Source: CAZWDO01 sp964632485 [NCBI: uncultured bacterium]
GTDB taxonomy: Bacteria > JAGOEH01
Length of the DNA stretch: 64,000 bases
Direction: 5' to 3'
NCBI GenBank assembly: GCA_964632485.1
Contig: CAZWDO010000013.1
Span: 448-64,447 of the forward strand
Position 1 is the stretch's first letter, and every line of letters begins with the position of its first letter. The position numbers were made by a program, and so were the translations under genes. Of this stretch, positions 53,739 through 62,663 are shown one piece after another. Below the pieces are notes generated by a model. That model saw nothing but the letters and a program-made list of their open reading frames with translations, had not been told where the DNA came from and did no database searches.

Positions 53739-54197
53739 ATGAAAGACACAATCCGCGCCAGCTTTATTGATCGTATTATTGATGAAGCTCCCTTAATTCC
53801 TGAAGAACAAGTATCCAGGCGCACTCTGACTTATAACCAGTTTATCTATACGTTACGCCGGGATTTGGAATGGCTGTTGAATACCCGCAATTCCGTCCCG
53901 GCTGAACGTTATTTGGAAACTGACATCAGCGTGCTGGAGTTTGGGCTTCCCGATATCACGCGCTTGAGCCCGCAAAATCCCAGCGACCGTTCCCACATCG
54001 CATTATTTATTAAAAAAGCGTTGAACTATTATGAACATCGGTTGCAGGAAGTGGAAGTGATCCCTTTTGTCCCCCCGAATTATGTTCAGTCGATCATTTA
54101 TGAAATTAAAGGACGATTGGTCTACGATGATATTAATGAACCGATCTCGTTTCGCACCATCCTCGATCATGAAGCCGGAGAATTTAGAATTATATGA
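53739..54197 (+). CDS. tssE: T6SS baseplate wedge protein TssE (gp25-like)
   Basis: The 152-residue protein has the gp25 pattern: 'YIDRIIDE'-like start (SFIDRIIDEAP), 'LRRDLEWLLNTRNSVP', 'VLEFGLPDITRLSP' and a C-terminal beta-strand 'SFRTILDHEAGEFRII'. It is homologous to phage T4 gp25 and nucleates sheath assembly. It begins 13 bases after hcp and overlaps tssF by 4 bases. Confidence 0.94.
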   Translation: MKDTIRASFIDRIIDEAPLIPEEQVSRRTLTYNQFIYTLRRDLEWLLNTRNSVPAERYLETDISVLEFGLPDITRLSPQNPSDRSHIALFIKKALNYYEHRLQEVEVIPFVPPNYVQSIIYEIKGRLVYDDINEPISFRTILDHEAGEFRII

Positions 54198-56008
54198 AAA
54201 TTAATGACTACCAGGATCCCTTGATTTTCTATTTTAATCAGGAATTGAATTATCTACGAAAAACAGGGATCGACTTTGCAAAGAAATATCCGAAAATAGC
54301 GTCCCGGCTTCAAATCTATCCCGGGATGAGCTCAGACCCGCATATTGAACGCATGATCGAATCTTTCGCTTTTCTAACGGCCCGGGTGCAATATAATATT
54401 GATAGTGAATTCAGTCAGATACCTACGGCATTCCTGGAGATTTTGTATCCTAATTTGATGAATATCATCCCTGCTATGTCAATTGCCGCTTTTGAGATTG
54501 ACCCGAAGCAGGGTAAACTGACCGATGGATTTCCGATCAACCGTAATTCAACTCTTTTTGCTTCTTCTAAAAATGGCAAGACCTGCAATTTCTGTACTTG
54601 TTACCCACTCACTTTATGGCCCGTTACCGTGGAGGAAGCCCAATTTGAATCGAACTATACCTATGATTTTTTAGATCAATACCAGAATGTAGCCGCCGTG
54701 ATGCGCTTGCGTCTGAAAACTCTGAGTGATCCGCTGCATGAATTGCAATGCAATTCCCTGCGCTTTTATCTACAGGGTTCCCCCATGATCACTACAGCCC
54801 TCTATGAGCTTCTTTTTACCAATGTCCAGCAAATATTAATTTTGCCTGAATCCTCTAAAAAGCCGATTCAACTGCCGCTGGATTCTATCAAAGGAGTCGG
54901 GTTTTCCCAAGATGAAGCCATGATTCCCCAACCAGAATATGCCTATTCTGCGTATCGTATCATCCAGGAATATTTTACCTTCCCTTATAAATTTTTCTTT
55001 TTTGATTTGGATAATATTTCTTTTCAGGATAGTTTTGAATTTTGTGACGTTCTCTTTTTACTGAAAGAGACGCCATCGAAATTTTTATCGATTAATTCAG
55101 AAAATTTTATGCTGAATTGCGCTCCAATCATCAATCTTTTTAAAAAAACTACCGATCCTTTGATTCTGACTCATAAACAAAGCGAATATGATCTGATCCC
55201 CGACATTTATAATCTGGATACAGTTGAAATTTATTCCGTGCAACGCGTTTCTTCCATTGCGGAGACTGAGAATTCCACCAAGGTTTACCAACCCTATTTC
55301 TCCTTTTCGCATGAAATGGAGGAATTAGGCCAGGAAGCCTTCTGGTACACTCACAAGACCATTTCCAACCGGCCGTCGGCGCCGGGCACTCTGACCCGGA
55401 TTTCATTTGTCGATGCGGCATTTGATCCCAATATTCCGGAGAGTGAAACGATCTATGCCAATACAATTTGTACCAATCGGATGCTGGCCGATGAGATTCC
55501 CTCCGGCACTTTGTTGAATATCGAGTACTCTGCGCCGGTTCAGAAGATTTATTGTTTAATAAAACCCTCATTACCTTTATATCCCCAGATGAATCGATCG
55601 AATATGTGGAAATTGATTTCTCAATTGTCGCTGAGCTATCTTTCCTTATCCGGAGATAAATCCAGCTTGAATGCCTTGAGAGAGATTTTGCGGCTCTATG
55701 CGATTGTCAACTCCTCTTCCGTTAACCAGCAAATTACTGGCATTGTTGATATGGATACTCGAAAAATTATCCGCCGGGTCGGCCGTGATGCCTGGCGGGG
55801 TTTTTGCCGGGGGACGGAGATAACTATGACCTTTGATGAAGAGAATTTTATCGGTAGCAGTTCATTTTTGTTTGCCCAGGTCCTTAACCATTTTTTGGGT
55901 CTCTATACATCTTTGAATTCATTTACGGAACTAGTCATAAAAAGTAAACAGCGGGAAGGAATCTGGAAAAAATGGAAGCCACGCGGCGGCGAAAAAGAGA
56001 TTCTGTAA
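54194..56008 (+). CDS. tssF: T6SS baseplate protein TssF
   Basis: The 604-residue protein starts with 'YFNQELNYLRKTGIDFAKKY' and 'RLQIYPGMSSDPHIERMIES', the TssF signature, followed by 'FLTARVQYNIDSEFSQIPTA' and 'LEILYPNLMNIIPAMSI'. The C-terminal 'GDAWRG'-type segment (RDAWRGFCRGTEITM) is present. It forms the wedge with TssG and TssE. The end overlaps tssG by 37 bases. Confidence 0.95.
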   Translation: MKINDYQDPLIFYFNQELNYLRKTGIDFAKKYPKIASRLQIYPGMSSDPHIERMIESFAFLTARVQYNIDSEFSQIPTAFLEILYPNLMNIIPAMSIAAFEIDPKQGKLTDGFPINRNSTLFASSKNGKTCNFCTCYPLTLWPVTVEEAQFESNYTYDFLDQYQNVAAVMRLRLKTLSDPLHELQCNSLRFYLQGSPMITTALYELLFTNVQQILILPESSKKPIQLPLDSIKGVGFSQDEAMIPQPEYAYSAYRIIQEYFTFPYKFFFFDLDNISFQDSFEFCDVLFLLKETPSKFLSINSENFMLNCAPIINLFKKTTDPLILTHKQSEYDLIPDIYNLDTVEIYSVQRVSSIAETENSTKVYQPYFSFSHEMEELGQEAFWYTHKTISNRPSAPGTLTRISFVDAAFDPNIPESETIYANTICTNRMLADEIPSGTLLNIEYSAPVQKIYCLIKPSLPLYPQMNRSNMWKLISQLSLSYLSLSGDKSSLNALREILRLYAIVNSSSVNQQITGIVDMDTRKIIRRVGRDAWRGFCRGTEITMTFDEENFIGSSSFLFAQVLNHFLGLYTSLNSFTELVIKSKQREGIWKKWKPRGGEKEIL

Positions 56009-56985
56009 TAAATCAACTGATAAAAAATCCATTTGAATTTGGTTTTTATCAATTAATGAATGTGTTGACCTTACTATTTCCCAATTATTTCGGCGAAAAT
56101 TTGGAGATCGGTGATCGCATTAATTTTAGCGCGAACGTGCGGCTGGACTTCCCCGCCAGTGACGTTGAGGCGCTTGAACTCCCCCAGGAGGATCGGGACT
56201 TACTGATTGTTAAAACCAATTTTCTGAATATGGCCGGTATCAATGGCCCTTTGCCCCATCCCTATACCGATCTTATCATGCAGCGTTCCCGGCGCAAAGA
56301 TACGGCTTTTAAGGATTTTCTCGATATTTTTAATCATCGCTGCATACAACTTATGTACGATCTGCAACGTAAATATAAGGTCATTTTTGGGTATCGATTA
56401 TCTCATCAAAATGTGTTTTCTCAATATTTCAGATCTTTTTGCGGACTTGGCACTTCATATTTGTCTGACCGGTTGAAGGTCAATGATCGCTCGCTATATT
56501 ATTATACATCAATTTTTATCCACCAGAAACGTTCGGCGTTGGGATTGCAAATTTTGCTTGCTCATTTTTTTAATGTTTCTGTCCGCATTCATCAATTTAT
56601 GGGAAGTTGGTTTTCACTTGATCCCGATCAGTTTACGCTGATCGGTACCCAGGGCCAAAATCATCGGTTGGGCGATGCTACGATTCTTGGAACAAAAGTT
56701 TGGTTGCAGGATAAAAAATTCCGGATTACGTTGGGTCCTTTAGCGCTGGAAAAATTTGAGGAGTTTCTTCCCCCCTGGGGTGGGTATAAAAAATTGTGCG
56801 ATTTGGTTCGCTTTTATTGTAATGATGACTTTGAGTTTGATATTGAATTAATATTGAACAAAGAACAGATTCCCGATTATGTTTTGGGCTATTTTAGCCT
56901 GACTTTTTTGGGGTGGACTTCCATGATTGGAGGAAAAAAGGATCATATCCACTGTATTCTTCAATCGGATATTACGTTTAATTAG
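55972..56985 (+). CDS. tssG: T6SS baseplate protein TssG
   Basis: The 337-residue protein has the TssG pattern: 'NPFEFGFYQLMNVL' near the start, 'NFLNMAGINGPLPHPYTD' and 'FLDIFNHRCIQLMYDL'. It also has the C-terminal 'WLQDKKFRITLGPLALEKF' region. It forms the trifurcation unit of the baseplate with two TssF. The ATG lies 37 bases inside tssF, so translation is coupled. Confidence 0.95.
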   Translation: MEATRRRKRDSVINQLIKNPFEFGFYQLMNVLTLLFPNYFGENLEIGDRINFSANVRLDFPASDVEALELPQEDRDLLIVKTNFLNMAGINGPLPHPYTDLIMQRSRRKDTAFKDFLDIFNHRCIQLMYDLQRKYKVIFGYRLSHQNVFSQYFRSFCGLGTSYLSDRLKVNDRSLYYYTSIFIHQKRSALGLQILLAHFFNVSVRIHQFMGSWFSLDPDQFTLIGTQGQNHRLGDATILGTKVWLQDKKFRITLGPLALEKFEEFLPPWGGYKKLCDLVRFYCNDDFEFDIELILNKEQIPDYVLGYFSLTFLGWTSMIGGKKDHIHCILQSDITFN

Positions 56986-56996
56986 AAGAAGGTAAT

Positions 56997-59606
56997 ATGA
57001 ATATTGATCTTAAGACCCTGATTGAAAAGCTCAACGGGCTTTGCAGGAAGACATTGGAAGAAACTGCTGCTCAGGCGATGGGATTGACCCACTTTTCCAT
57101 TGAAATTGAGCACTATCTGCGGAAACTGCTGGAAAATTCACAGTCCGATTTTTTTCAATTGCTGCGCTATTATGATGTTTCACAAGACAAAGTTTTGAAT
57201 GAACTGACGCTGGTGATTGAGGGGTTTAAACGGGGAAATACCCGCAATCCGACATTTTCCCCCCAATTGGTCCAGCTTTTCCAGGAAGCGTATATGATTT
57301 CCACTCTGTTGCTGGGCAACCAGAAGATTCGGTCCGGCGCTTTGCTTTTAGCCTTGTTGGATGTTGATTTGTTGCGGGGGATCGTGGTTGAATCAGCGCC
57401 GTCGCTGCTTCGCATCAATAAAGAGACCTTGCGCAATGATTTGAAGGAATTGTTAAGGACAATGGAAGAAGGCAAGGAGATTGGTGGAACTGGTAGCGGG
57501 AAAAAAGCGGACGGATCGCAAAATATGCCGTCATTGGACCAGTTCACAATCGATTTGACGGCGCGAGCCCGGGCGGGAGAGATTGATCCGATCCGCGGTA
57601 GGGATATGGAAATCCGGCAAATCATGGATATTTTATTGCGCCGTCGTCAGAACAATCCCATTCTAACGGGTGAGGCGGGGGTTGGAAAAACCGCAGTAGT
57701 GGAAGGCTTTGCCCAACGGGTTGTCGATGGAGATGTCCCGACAGCCTTAAAAAATGTCAGTGTACGGATTTTGGATTTGGGATTATTGCAAGCCGGCGCC
57801 GGGATCAAAGGCGAATTTGAAAACCGGTTGAAAATGGTGATTAATGAAGTTAAAAGTTCCCCACAGCCGATTATTATGTTTATTGATGAAGCGCACATGA
57901 TTATTGGCGCTGGAGGTCCTTCCGGCCAGGCTGATGCTGCCAATCTGCTGAAACCGGCATTAGCGCGGGGAGAACTCCGCACGATCGCCGCCACTACCTG
58001 GAGCGAATATAAAAAATATTTTGAAAAAGACCCGGCCCTCAGTCGCCGTTTTCAAGTCGTTAAAATTGAAGAACCGTCAGAGAATGCCGCGATTGATATG
58101 GTGCGGGGACTCACGGGGAAGCTGGAGGCGCATCACAAGATTGTCATTCTGGATGAAGCCGTAATTGACTCAGTCCGTCTTTCTCATCGCTATATCACCG
58201 GACGGCATCTGCCTGACAAAGCGATTGGCGCGCTCGATACCGCCTGCGCACGGGTGGCTGGCGCGCAAAATACCCGGCCGGCAGAACTGGAAAACCTGCA
58301 ACGCCGTTTGGAACAGAACCAGATTGAGTATGCAATTTTAAGCCGTGAACATAAAATTGGAATGTCCCGCCAACGCCGCATAGATACTCTCCTGGCGGAA
58401 CAGCCCATTCTGGAGGAACAGATTGCCCAATTCGATGCTCGCTGGCAAAAAGAAGCGGCCCTGGTAAAAGAGTTGCAAAAGTGCCAAGAACAGTTTATCA
58501 CCGATAGCGCGGAACCTGAATTGCGCGATCATTATCAGTTCATACAGGAACAACTCTTACGTTTACAGGATAAAAATCCCCTGGTACCCGTTTTCGTGGA
58601 TGGCCAAACCATCGCCCGGGTGATTTCTGATTGGACGGGTATCCCCCTGGGTAAAATGGTTGCCGATGAATTGCGCAATGTAATTAACCTGGAACGGCAG
58701 CTACAAAAACGCATTATTGGTCAATCTACAGCCATTGCTTCCATCTATCGCCGCATCCAAACCTCGCGAGCGGACCTGGTGGATCCAAACAAACCCATCG
58801 GGGTTTTTCTACTGGTCGGCCCCAGCGGCGTAGGTAAAACCGAATCCGCTATTGCGCTGGCAGATATCCTTTACGGTACCAGCCATAACCTTATCACTAT
58901 CAATATGTCGGAATATAAAGAAGCATATACGATTTCAGGACTTAAAGGATCGCCCCCCGGATATGTCGGCTATGGCCAGGGAGGAGTGCTCACTGAACCG
59001 GTTCGACATAATCCGTATTCCATTGTGCTGCTTGATGAGGTCGAAAAAGCTCATCCCGATGTATTGGAACTTTTTTACCAGGTTTTTGATAAAGGAATTC
59101 TGGAAGATGCCGAAGGAATTCCAGTAAATTTTAAGAATTGTATCATTATAATGACCTCAAATCTATGCTCGCAATTGCTTTCCGATCATTCGCTCGATCT
59201 GGAGAGCGAACAGAACCGTGAAACCGTTATGCGGCAGGTTTATCATGAACTGCGTCGCTTTTTCAAACCCGCTTTTCTGGGCCGCTTGTCGATTGTTCCT
59301 TATCTGGCCTTAAATGAACAGGAAATCCGGCAAATCGCCCAATTGAAAATGCAGCAAGTCGTCGATCGACTTAAAGCCAACCATAAAGCCCTTTTGAAGG
59401 TTCAGGAAGAAGTCTATGACCTTATCATTCAGCGCTGCACGGAAGTCGATAGCGGAGCCCGCAACATCGATCATATTTTAAACAATTCGCTATTGCCGGA
59501 ACTTTCCGCCACTATCTTGGATCAAATAATCCAGGAGCGGACGTTCAATTCAGCAATCATCAGTGTCGGTGAAAATCAACAGTTTGTCATTACTTTTCAA
59601 TCATGA
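56997..59606 (+). CDS. tssH: T6SS sheath-recycling ATPase ClpV (TssH)
   Basis: The 869-residue protein is a double-ring AAA+ chaperone. It has an N-domain (about 5-150), a first AAA domain with Walker A 'GEAGVGKTA' at about 225 and Walker B 'MFIDEAHM', a coiled-coil middle domain (about 430-510), and a second AAA domain with Walker A 'GPSGVGKTE' at about 608, sensor and C-terminal region. The N-domain 'LTHFSIEIEHYLRKLLE' distinguishes ClpV from ClpB. It disassembles contracted TssBC sheath. It starts 11 bases after tssG. Confidence 0.95.
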   Translation: MNIDLKTLIEKLNGLCRKTLEETAAQAMGLTHFSIEIEHYLRKLLENSQSDFFQLLRYYDVSQDKVLNELTLVIEGFKRGNTRNPTFSPQLVQLFQEAYMISTLLLGNQKIRSGALLLALLDVDLLRGIVVESAPSLLRINKETLRNDLKELLRTMEEGKEIGGTGSGKKADGSQNMPSLDQFTIDLTARARAGEIDPIRGRDMEIRQIMDILLRRRQNNPILTGEAGVGKTAVVEGFAQRVVDGDVPTALKNVSVRILDLGLLQAGAGIKGEFENRLKMVINEVKSSPQPIIMFIDEAHMIIGAGGPSGQADAANLLKPALARGELRTIAATTWSEYKKYFEKDPALSRRFQVVKIEEPSENAAIDMVRGLTGKLEAHHKIVILDEAVIDSVRLSHRYITGRHLPDKAIGALDTACARVAGAQNTRPAELENLQRRLEQNQIEYAILSREHKIGMSRQRRIDTLLAEQPILEEQIAQFDARWQKEAALVKELQKCQEQFITDSAEPELRDHYQFIQEQLLRLQDKNPLVPVFVDGQTIARVISDWTGIPLGKMVADELRNVINLERQLQKRIIGQSTAIASIYRRIQTSRADLVDPNKPIGVFLLVGPSGVGKTESAIALADILYGTSHNLITINMSEYKEAYTISGLKGSPPGYVGYGQGGVLTEPVRHNPYSIVLLDEVEKAHPDVLELFYQVFDKGILEDAEGIPVNFKNCIIIMTSNLCSQLLSDHSLDLESEQNRETVMRQVYHELRRFFKPAFLGRLSIVPYLALNEQEIRQIAQLKMQQVVDRLKANHKALLKVQEEVYDLIIQRCTEVDSGARNIDHILNNSLLPELSATILDQIIQERTFNSAIISVGENQQFVITFQS

Positions 59607-59615
59607 GAGTGTAAG

Positions 59616-61661
59616 ATGAGTTTATCGCAAACCAACATGTATTTAACCGTTGCTTCGCCTTTCGGCAGTGATGTTCTATTGCTTAAGAGTTTGGAGGGTG
59701 AAGAGAAAATATCAACCCCTTTTCATTACCGGCTTTCCTTCCTGGCGGAATCCGAGAGTTTGAGTTTTACAACTATTGTGGGAGTTGGTGTTACAATCAC
59801 TATTTTAATCGAAGACCCGTTTAGTGATAAAAAAAAGTATATTCATGGGATAGTAACTTCATTTCGGCAAGGGGGGACGGATGCCCGGTTGACCCAGTAT
59901 TATGCCGAGATACGCCCCGGATTTTGGTTGTTGAGCCAAAACCGGGATAGTCGTATCTATCAGAACAAAAGTGTTCCTGATATCATTGCCGCAGTTTTCG
60001 GAGATAAAGGTTACACGGATTATAAATTATCGCTTTCCGGTACATATAATCCCCGTGAATATTGCGTTCAATATGAAGAAAGTGATTTCAACTTTGTGAG
60101 CCGATTAATGGAAGATGAAGGAATTTTCTATTTTTTTGAGCATATTGACGGTAAACATACCATGGTGATTGCCGACGCCACAAGCGCGCACGTTGCCCTG
60201 TCCAATACGAGTGAGATTAGTTATAACCCGCATTACGGACAGTGGGATCAGAATATTATTTATGACTGCTGGATTGAACAGAAATTGACATCCACCGGTT
60301 CGATTTTAAAGGATTATTTTTTCGAGACGCCCAGTACAGATTTAACGGCGCAACAGAATCAGACGGAAACTAAAAAGAATATTTATGAGTTTCATAACAA
60401 TTATACAGTAAAAGCTCAGGGCGATGCCAAAGGTAAACTTCGGGTGGACGAGTACAAATGGCCGGCCAAGCAACTGCATGGCCAGGGCAGTTGTCGGGAT
60501 ATGGTTACGGGATATAAATTTACGCTCGCGGATCACCCGCGAAGCGACGCTAATGCGGACTATGTGATTGAATCGTTGCGCATAGACGCAACTCAGGATC
60601 GGTTTTACTGCACATTTTCATCCTTTCTGTCCACGGCGACCTATCGTCCGCCGCGCGTAACCCCCCGGCCTCGTATTCTCAGCGCCCAGACGGCGTTAGT
60701 TACCGGGAAGTCCGGCGAGGAAATCTGGACCGATTCCTATGGACGCGTCAAGGTTTATTTCTATTGGGACCGGTATGGGACCCAAGATGAAAACTCATCC
60801 TGCTGGATTCGTGTCAACCAGGGCTGGTCTGGAAAAAAATGGGGGGCTATCTTTATTCCCCGCATGGGTATGGAAGTGATCGTTTCTTTTATTAACGGCG
60901 ATCCCGATAAACCCCTGGTTACCGGCGCCGTTTATAATGCGGAACAAACCGTTCCCTATACATTGCCGACGGATCAGACGAAAAGCACCATTAAGACCAA
61001 TTCCAGCAAACAAGCTACTGGATATAACGAATTGCGCTTTGAAGACAAAAAAGCGGAAGAAGAAATCTACGTCCACGCCCAGAAAGATATGAATACAGTA
61101 GTCGAAAATGATCAAACAAATAAAATCCTGCATGATCAGACTGATACGATTACTAATCATCGGACTACAACCGTCTCAGAGGGCAATGAAACCCTTACTG
61201 TGAGTAAAGGGAATCGCTCGCTGGATGTTGCTACGGGGAATGAAACCCATCATGTTAAAGGAACGCGTGATCTGACAGTGGAAGGGAATGAAACCCATAC
61301 CAATAAAATCGATTTCACACAAACTGTCACTGGCAATTATAAATTAACCATCGATGGCACATTAACGGTAGAAGTGAAAGGCGCTATTTCCATCAAGTCC
61401 ACCACCGATAGTATTACTATTGACGCCAGTCAGAACCTGAATACCAAGTCGGGACAGAATACAAAAAATGAGGCCGGAATGAATTTCGATAATAAGGCCG
61501 GGATGAACCTGACGAATGACGCTGGAATGAAAATGGTAAACAAAGCGGCTTTGCAAATGGAAAATAAATCATTGGCAATTACAAGCTCCGCTGACGGGAT
61601 GCATGAAGTCAAAGCCGGTGGAATTTTAACCCTCAAAGGCACTTTAATCAAGGTCAATTAA
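59616..61661 (+). CDS. vgrG: T6SS spike protein VgrG (TssI)
   Basis: The 681-residue protein has the gp27-like base (about 1-370; 'FHYRLSFLAESES', 'ESDFNFVSRLMEDEGIFYFFEH'), the gp5 OB-fold (about 375-455; 'DSYGRVKVYFYWDRYG', 'GAIFIPRMGMEVIVSFINGDPD') and a beta-helix needle (about 490-681). The needle includes octad-like units 'AGMNFDNK', 'AGMNLTND' and 'AGMKMVNK', and ends in 'GGILTLKGTLIKVN' with no attached effector domain. It tips the Hcp tube. No PAAR protein gene follows in the window. Confidence 0.95.
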   Translation: MSLSQTNMYLTVASPFGSDVLLLKSLEGEEKISTPFHYRLSFLAESESLSFTTIVGVGVTITILIEDPFSDKKKYIHGIVTSFRQGGTDARLTQYYAEIRPGFWLLSQNRDSRIYQNKSVPDIIAAVFGDKGYTDYKLSLSGTYNPREYCVQYEESDFNFVSRLMEDEGIFYFFEHIDGKHTMVIADATSAHVALSNTSEISYNPHYGQWDQNIIYDCWIEQKLTSTGSILKDYFFETPSTDLTAQQNQTETKKNIYEFHNNYTVKAQGDAKGKLRVDEYKWPAKQLHGQGSCRDMVTGYKFTLADHPRSDANADYVIESLRIDATQDRFYCTFSSFLSTATYRPPRVTPRPRILSAQTALVTGKSGEEIWTDSYGRVKVYFYWDRYGTQDENSSCWIRVNQGWSGKKWGAIFIPRMGMEVIVSFINGDPDKPLVTGAVYNAEQTVPYTLPTDQTKSTIKTNSSKQATGYNELRFEDKKAEEEIYVHAQKDMNTVVENDQTNKILHDQTDTITNHRTTTVSEGNETLTVSKGNRSLDVATGNETHHVKGTRDLTVEGNETHTNKIDFTQTVTGNYKLTIDGTLTVEVKGAISIKSTTDSITIDASQNLNTKSGQNTKNEAGMNFDNKAGMNLTNDAGMKMVNKAALQMENKSLAITSSADGMHEVKAGGILTLKGTLIKVN

Positions 61662-61671
61662 GGAATCAATT

Positions 61672-62517
61672 ATGGATAGCCCCGAACCCGTCGAAACTGG
61701 TGAAGCTCTGGAAGAAAAACGCATTCTGGATGATGATGGGCATCTCCTTAAGCATTTTTTTCTGTTGAATGAACAGATCCATGGCCGTTGTATGCAATAC
61801 TATCCTCAGGGTAACCTTGAACTAGAATCAAATTTTGAACAAGGTAAGCTTCATGGGGAAATGCGGCAATACTCCCCAGAGAACAAATTGGTATTAGTCG
61901 CTCATTATATTCAGGGGGTTTTGGAAGGCGAGATGATTGTCTATGGTGAAAATGGAAAGTTTTCTCAAAAATCGCAATTTACGCAGGGAAAGCTCAATGG
62001 GGAAACTATGATGTATAACCTTGATGGTCAGATGATCCAACGAATTTTTTATGTGGATGGTAATGTTGAGGGCAGAATGAAAAGCTATAAAAATAATCAG
62101 CTTCAGTTGGAAATTGATTATGTGAAAAATGTCCAGGACGGGGAGATGCTAAGCTATAGCGACAATGGCAATCTCAGCGCTCGGTACCTTTATCGCAAAG
62201 GGAAAATGAACGGTCCGGCATCTTTGTATGATAGCGAGGAACGCCTCGTCCGGGAAATGAATTATGTGAATAATAATCTCGAAGGCGATGTCCGCGATTA
62301 TTATGAGAACGGTGAACTTCGACAGCTTTCTTTTTATCGCGAAAATCTATTGGAGGGAGAAATGTTGCTTTATGATGAAGAAGGCTATTTGCGTAAGCGC
62401 ATTTATTATAAAAAAGGAAAACAGCAGGGAGAGCCTATTGAATATGATCAGGAAGGGAATGCGCTGAATCAGCCGGAAGATACTCCGAAGAGAAAGAAAT
62501 GGTTGGGGATTTTCTGA
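61672..62517 (+). CDS. MORN_2 repeat protein (YwqK-like)
   Basis: The 281-residue protein is made of about ten repeats of some 23 residues with the pattern 'G.l.GE...Y...G.l...i.Y..G', from about residue 20 to 260. They belong to the MORN-repeat variant (PF07661) annotated as YwqK-like antitoxins. It has no signal peptide. The gene lies 10 bases after vgrG and ends the operon, a place where adaptors, effectors or immunity proteins are usual. No toxin domain is visible, so an adaptor or immunity role is a guess. Confidence 0.8.
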   Translation: MDSPEPVETGEALEEKRILDDDGHLLKHFFLLNEQIHGRCMQYYPQGNLELESNFEQGKLHGEMRQYSPENKLVLVAHYIQGVLEGEMIVYGENGKFSQKSQFTQGKLNGETMMYNLDGQMIQRIFYVDGNVEGRMKSYKNNQLQLEIDYVKNVQDGEMLSYSDNGNLSARYLYRKGKMNGPASLYDSEERLVREMNYVNNNLEGDVRDYYENGELRQLSFYRENLLEGEMLLYDEEGYLRKRIYYKKGKQQGEPIEYDQEGNALNQPEDTPKRKKWLGIF

Positions 62518-62638
62518 ATCGGAGCTTGCCGGTGGAGGTTGAAAAAATCGATTAGCCGTCATGGGTTGCATTTCGCTGATTAGTTCAGGTTTGCGCGATG
62601 TTCCTTGAATGTGACTGCGATCGGATACTGTTTTTGAT

Positions 62639-62658
62639 TGTCAATGGGATAGTTGACA
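62639..62658. other. Small hairpin between convergent genes
   Basis: Arms TGTCAA (62639-62644) and TTGACA (62653-62658) lie between the MORN gene and the convergent kinase gene. The stem is short and no T run follows, so a terminator role is weakly supported. Confidence 0.25.
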
Positions 62659-62663
62659 CCGAT

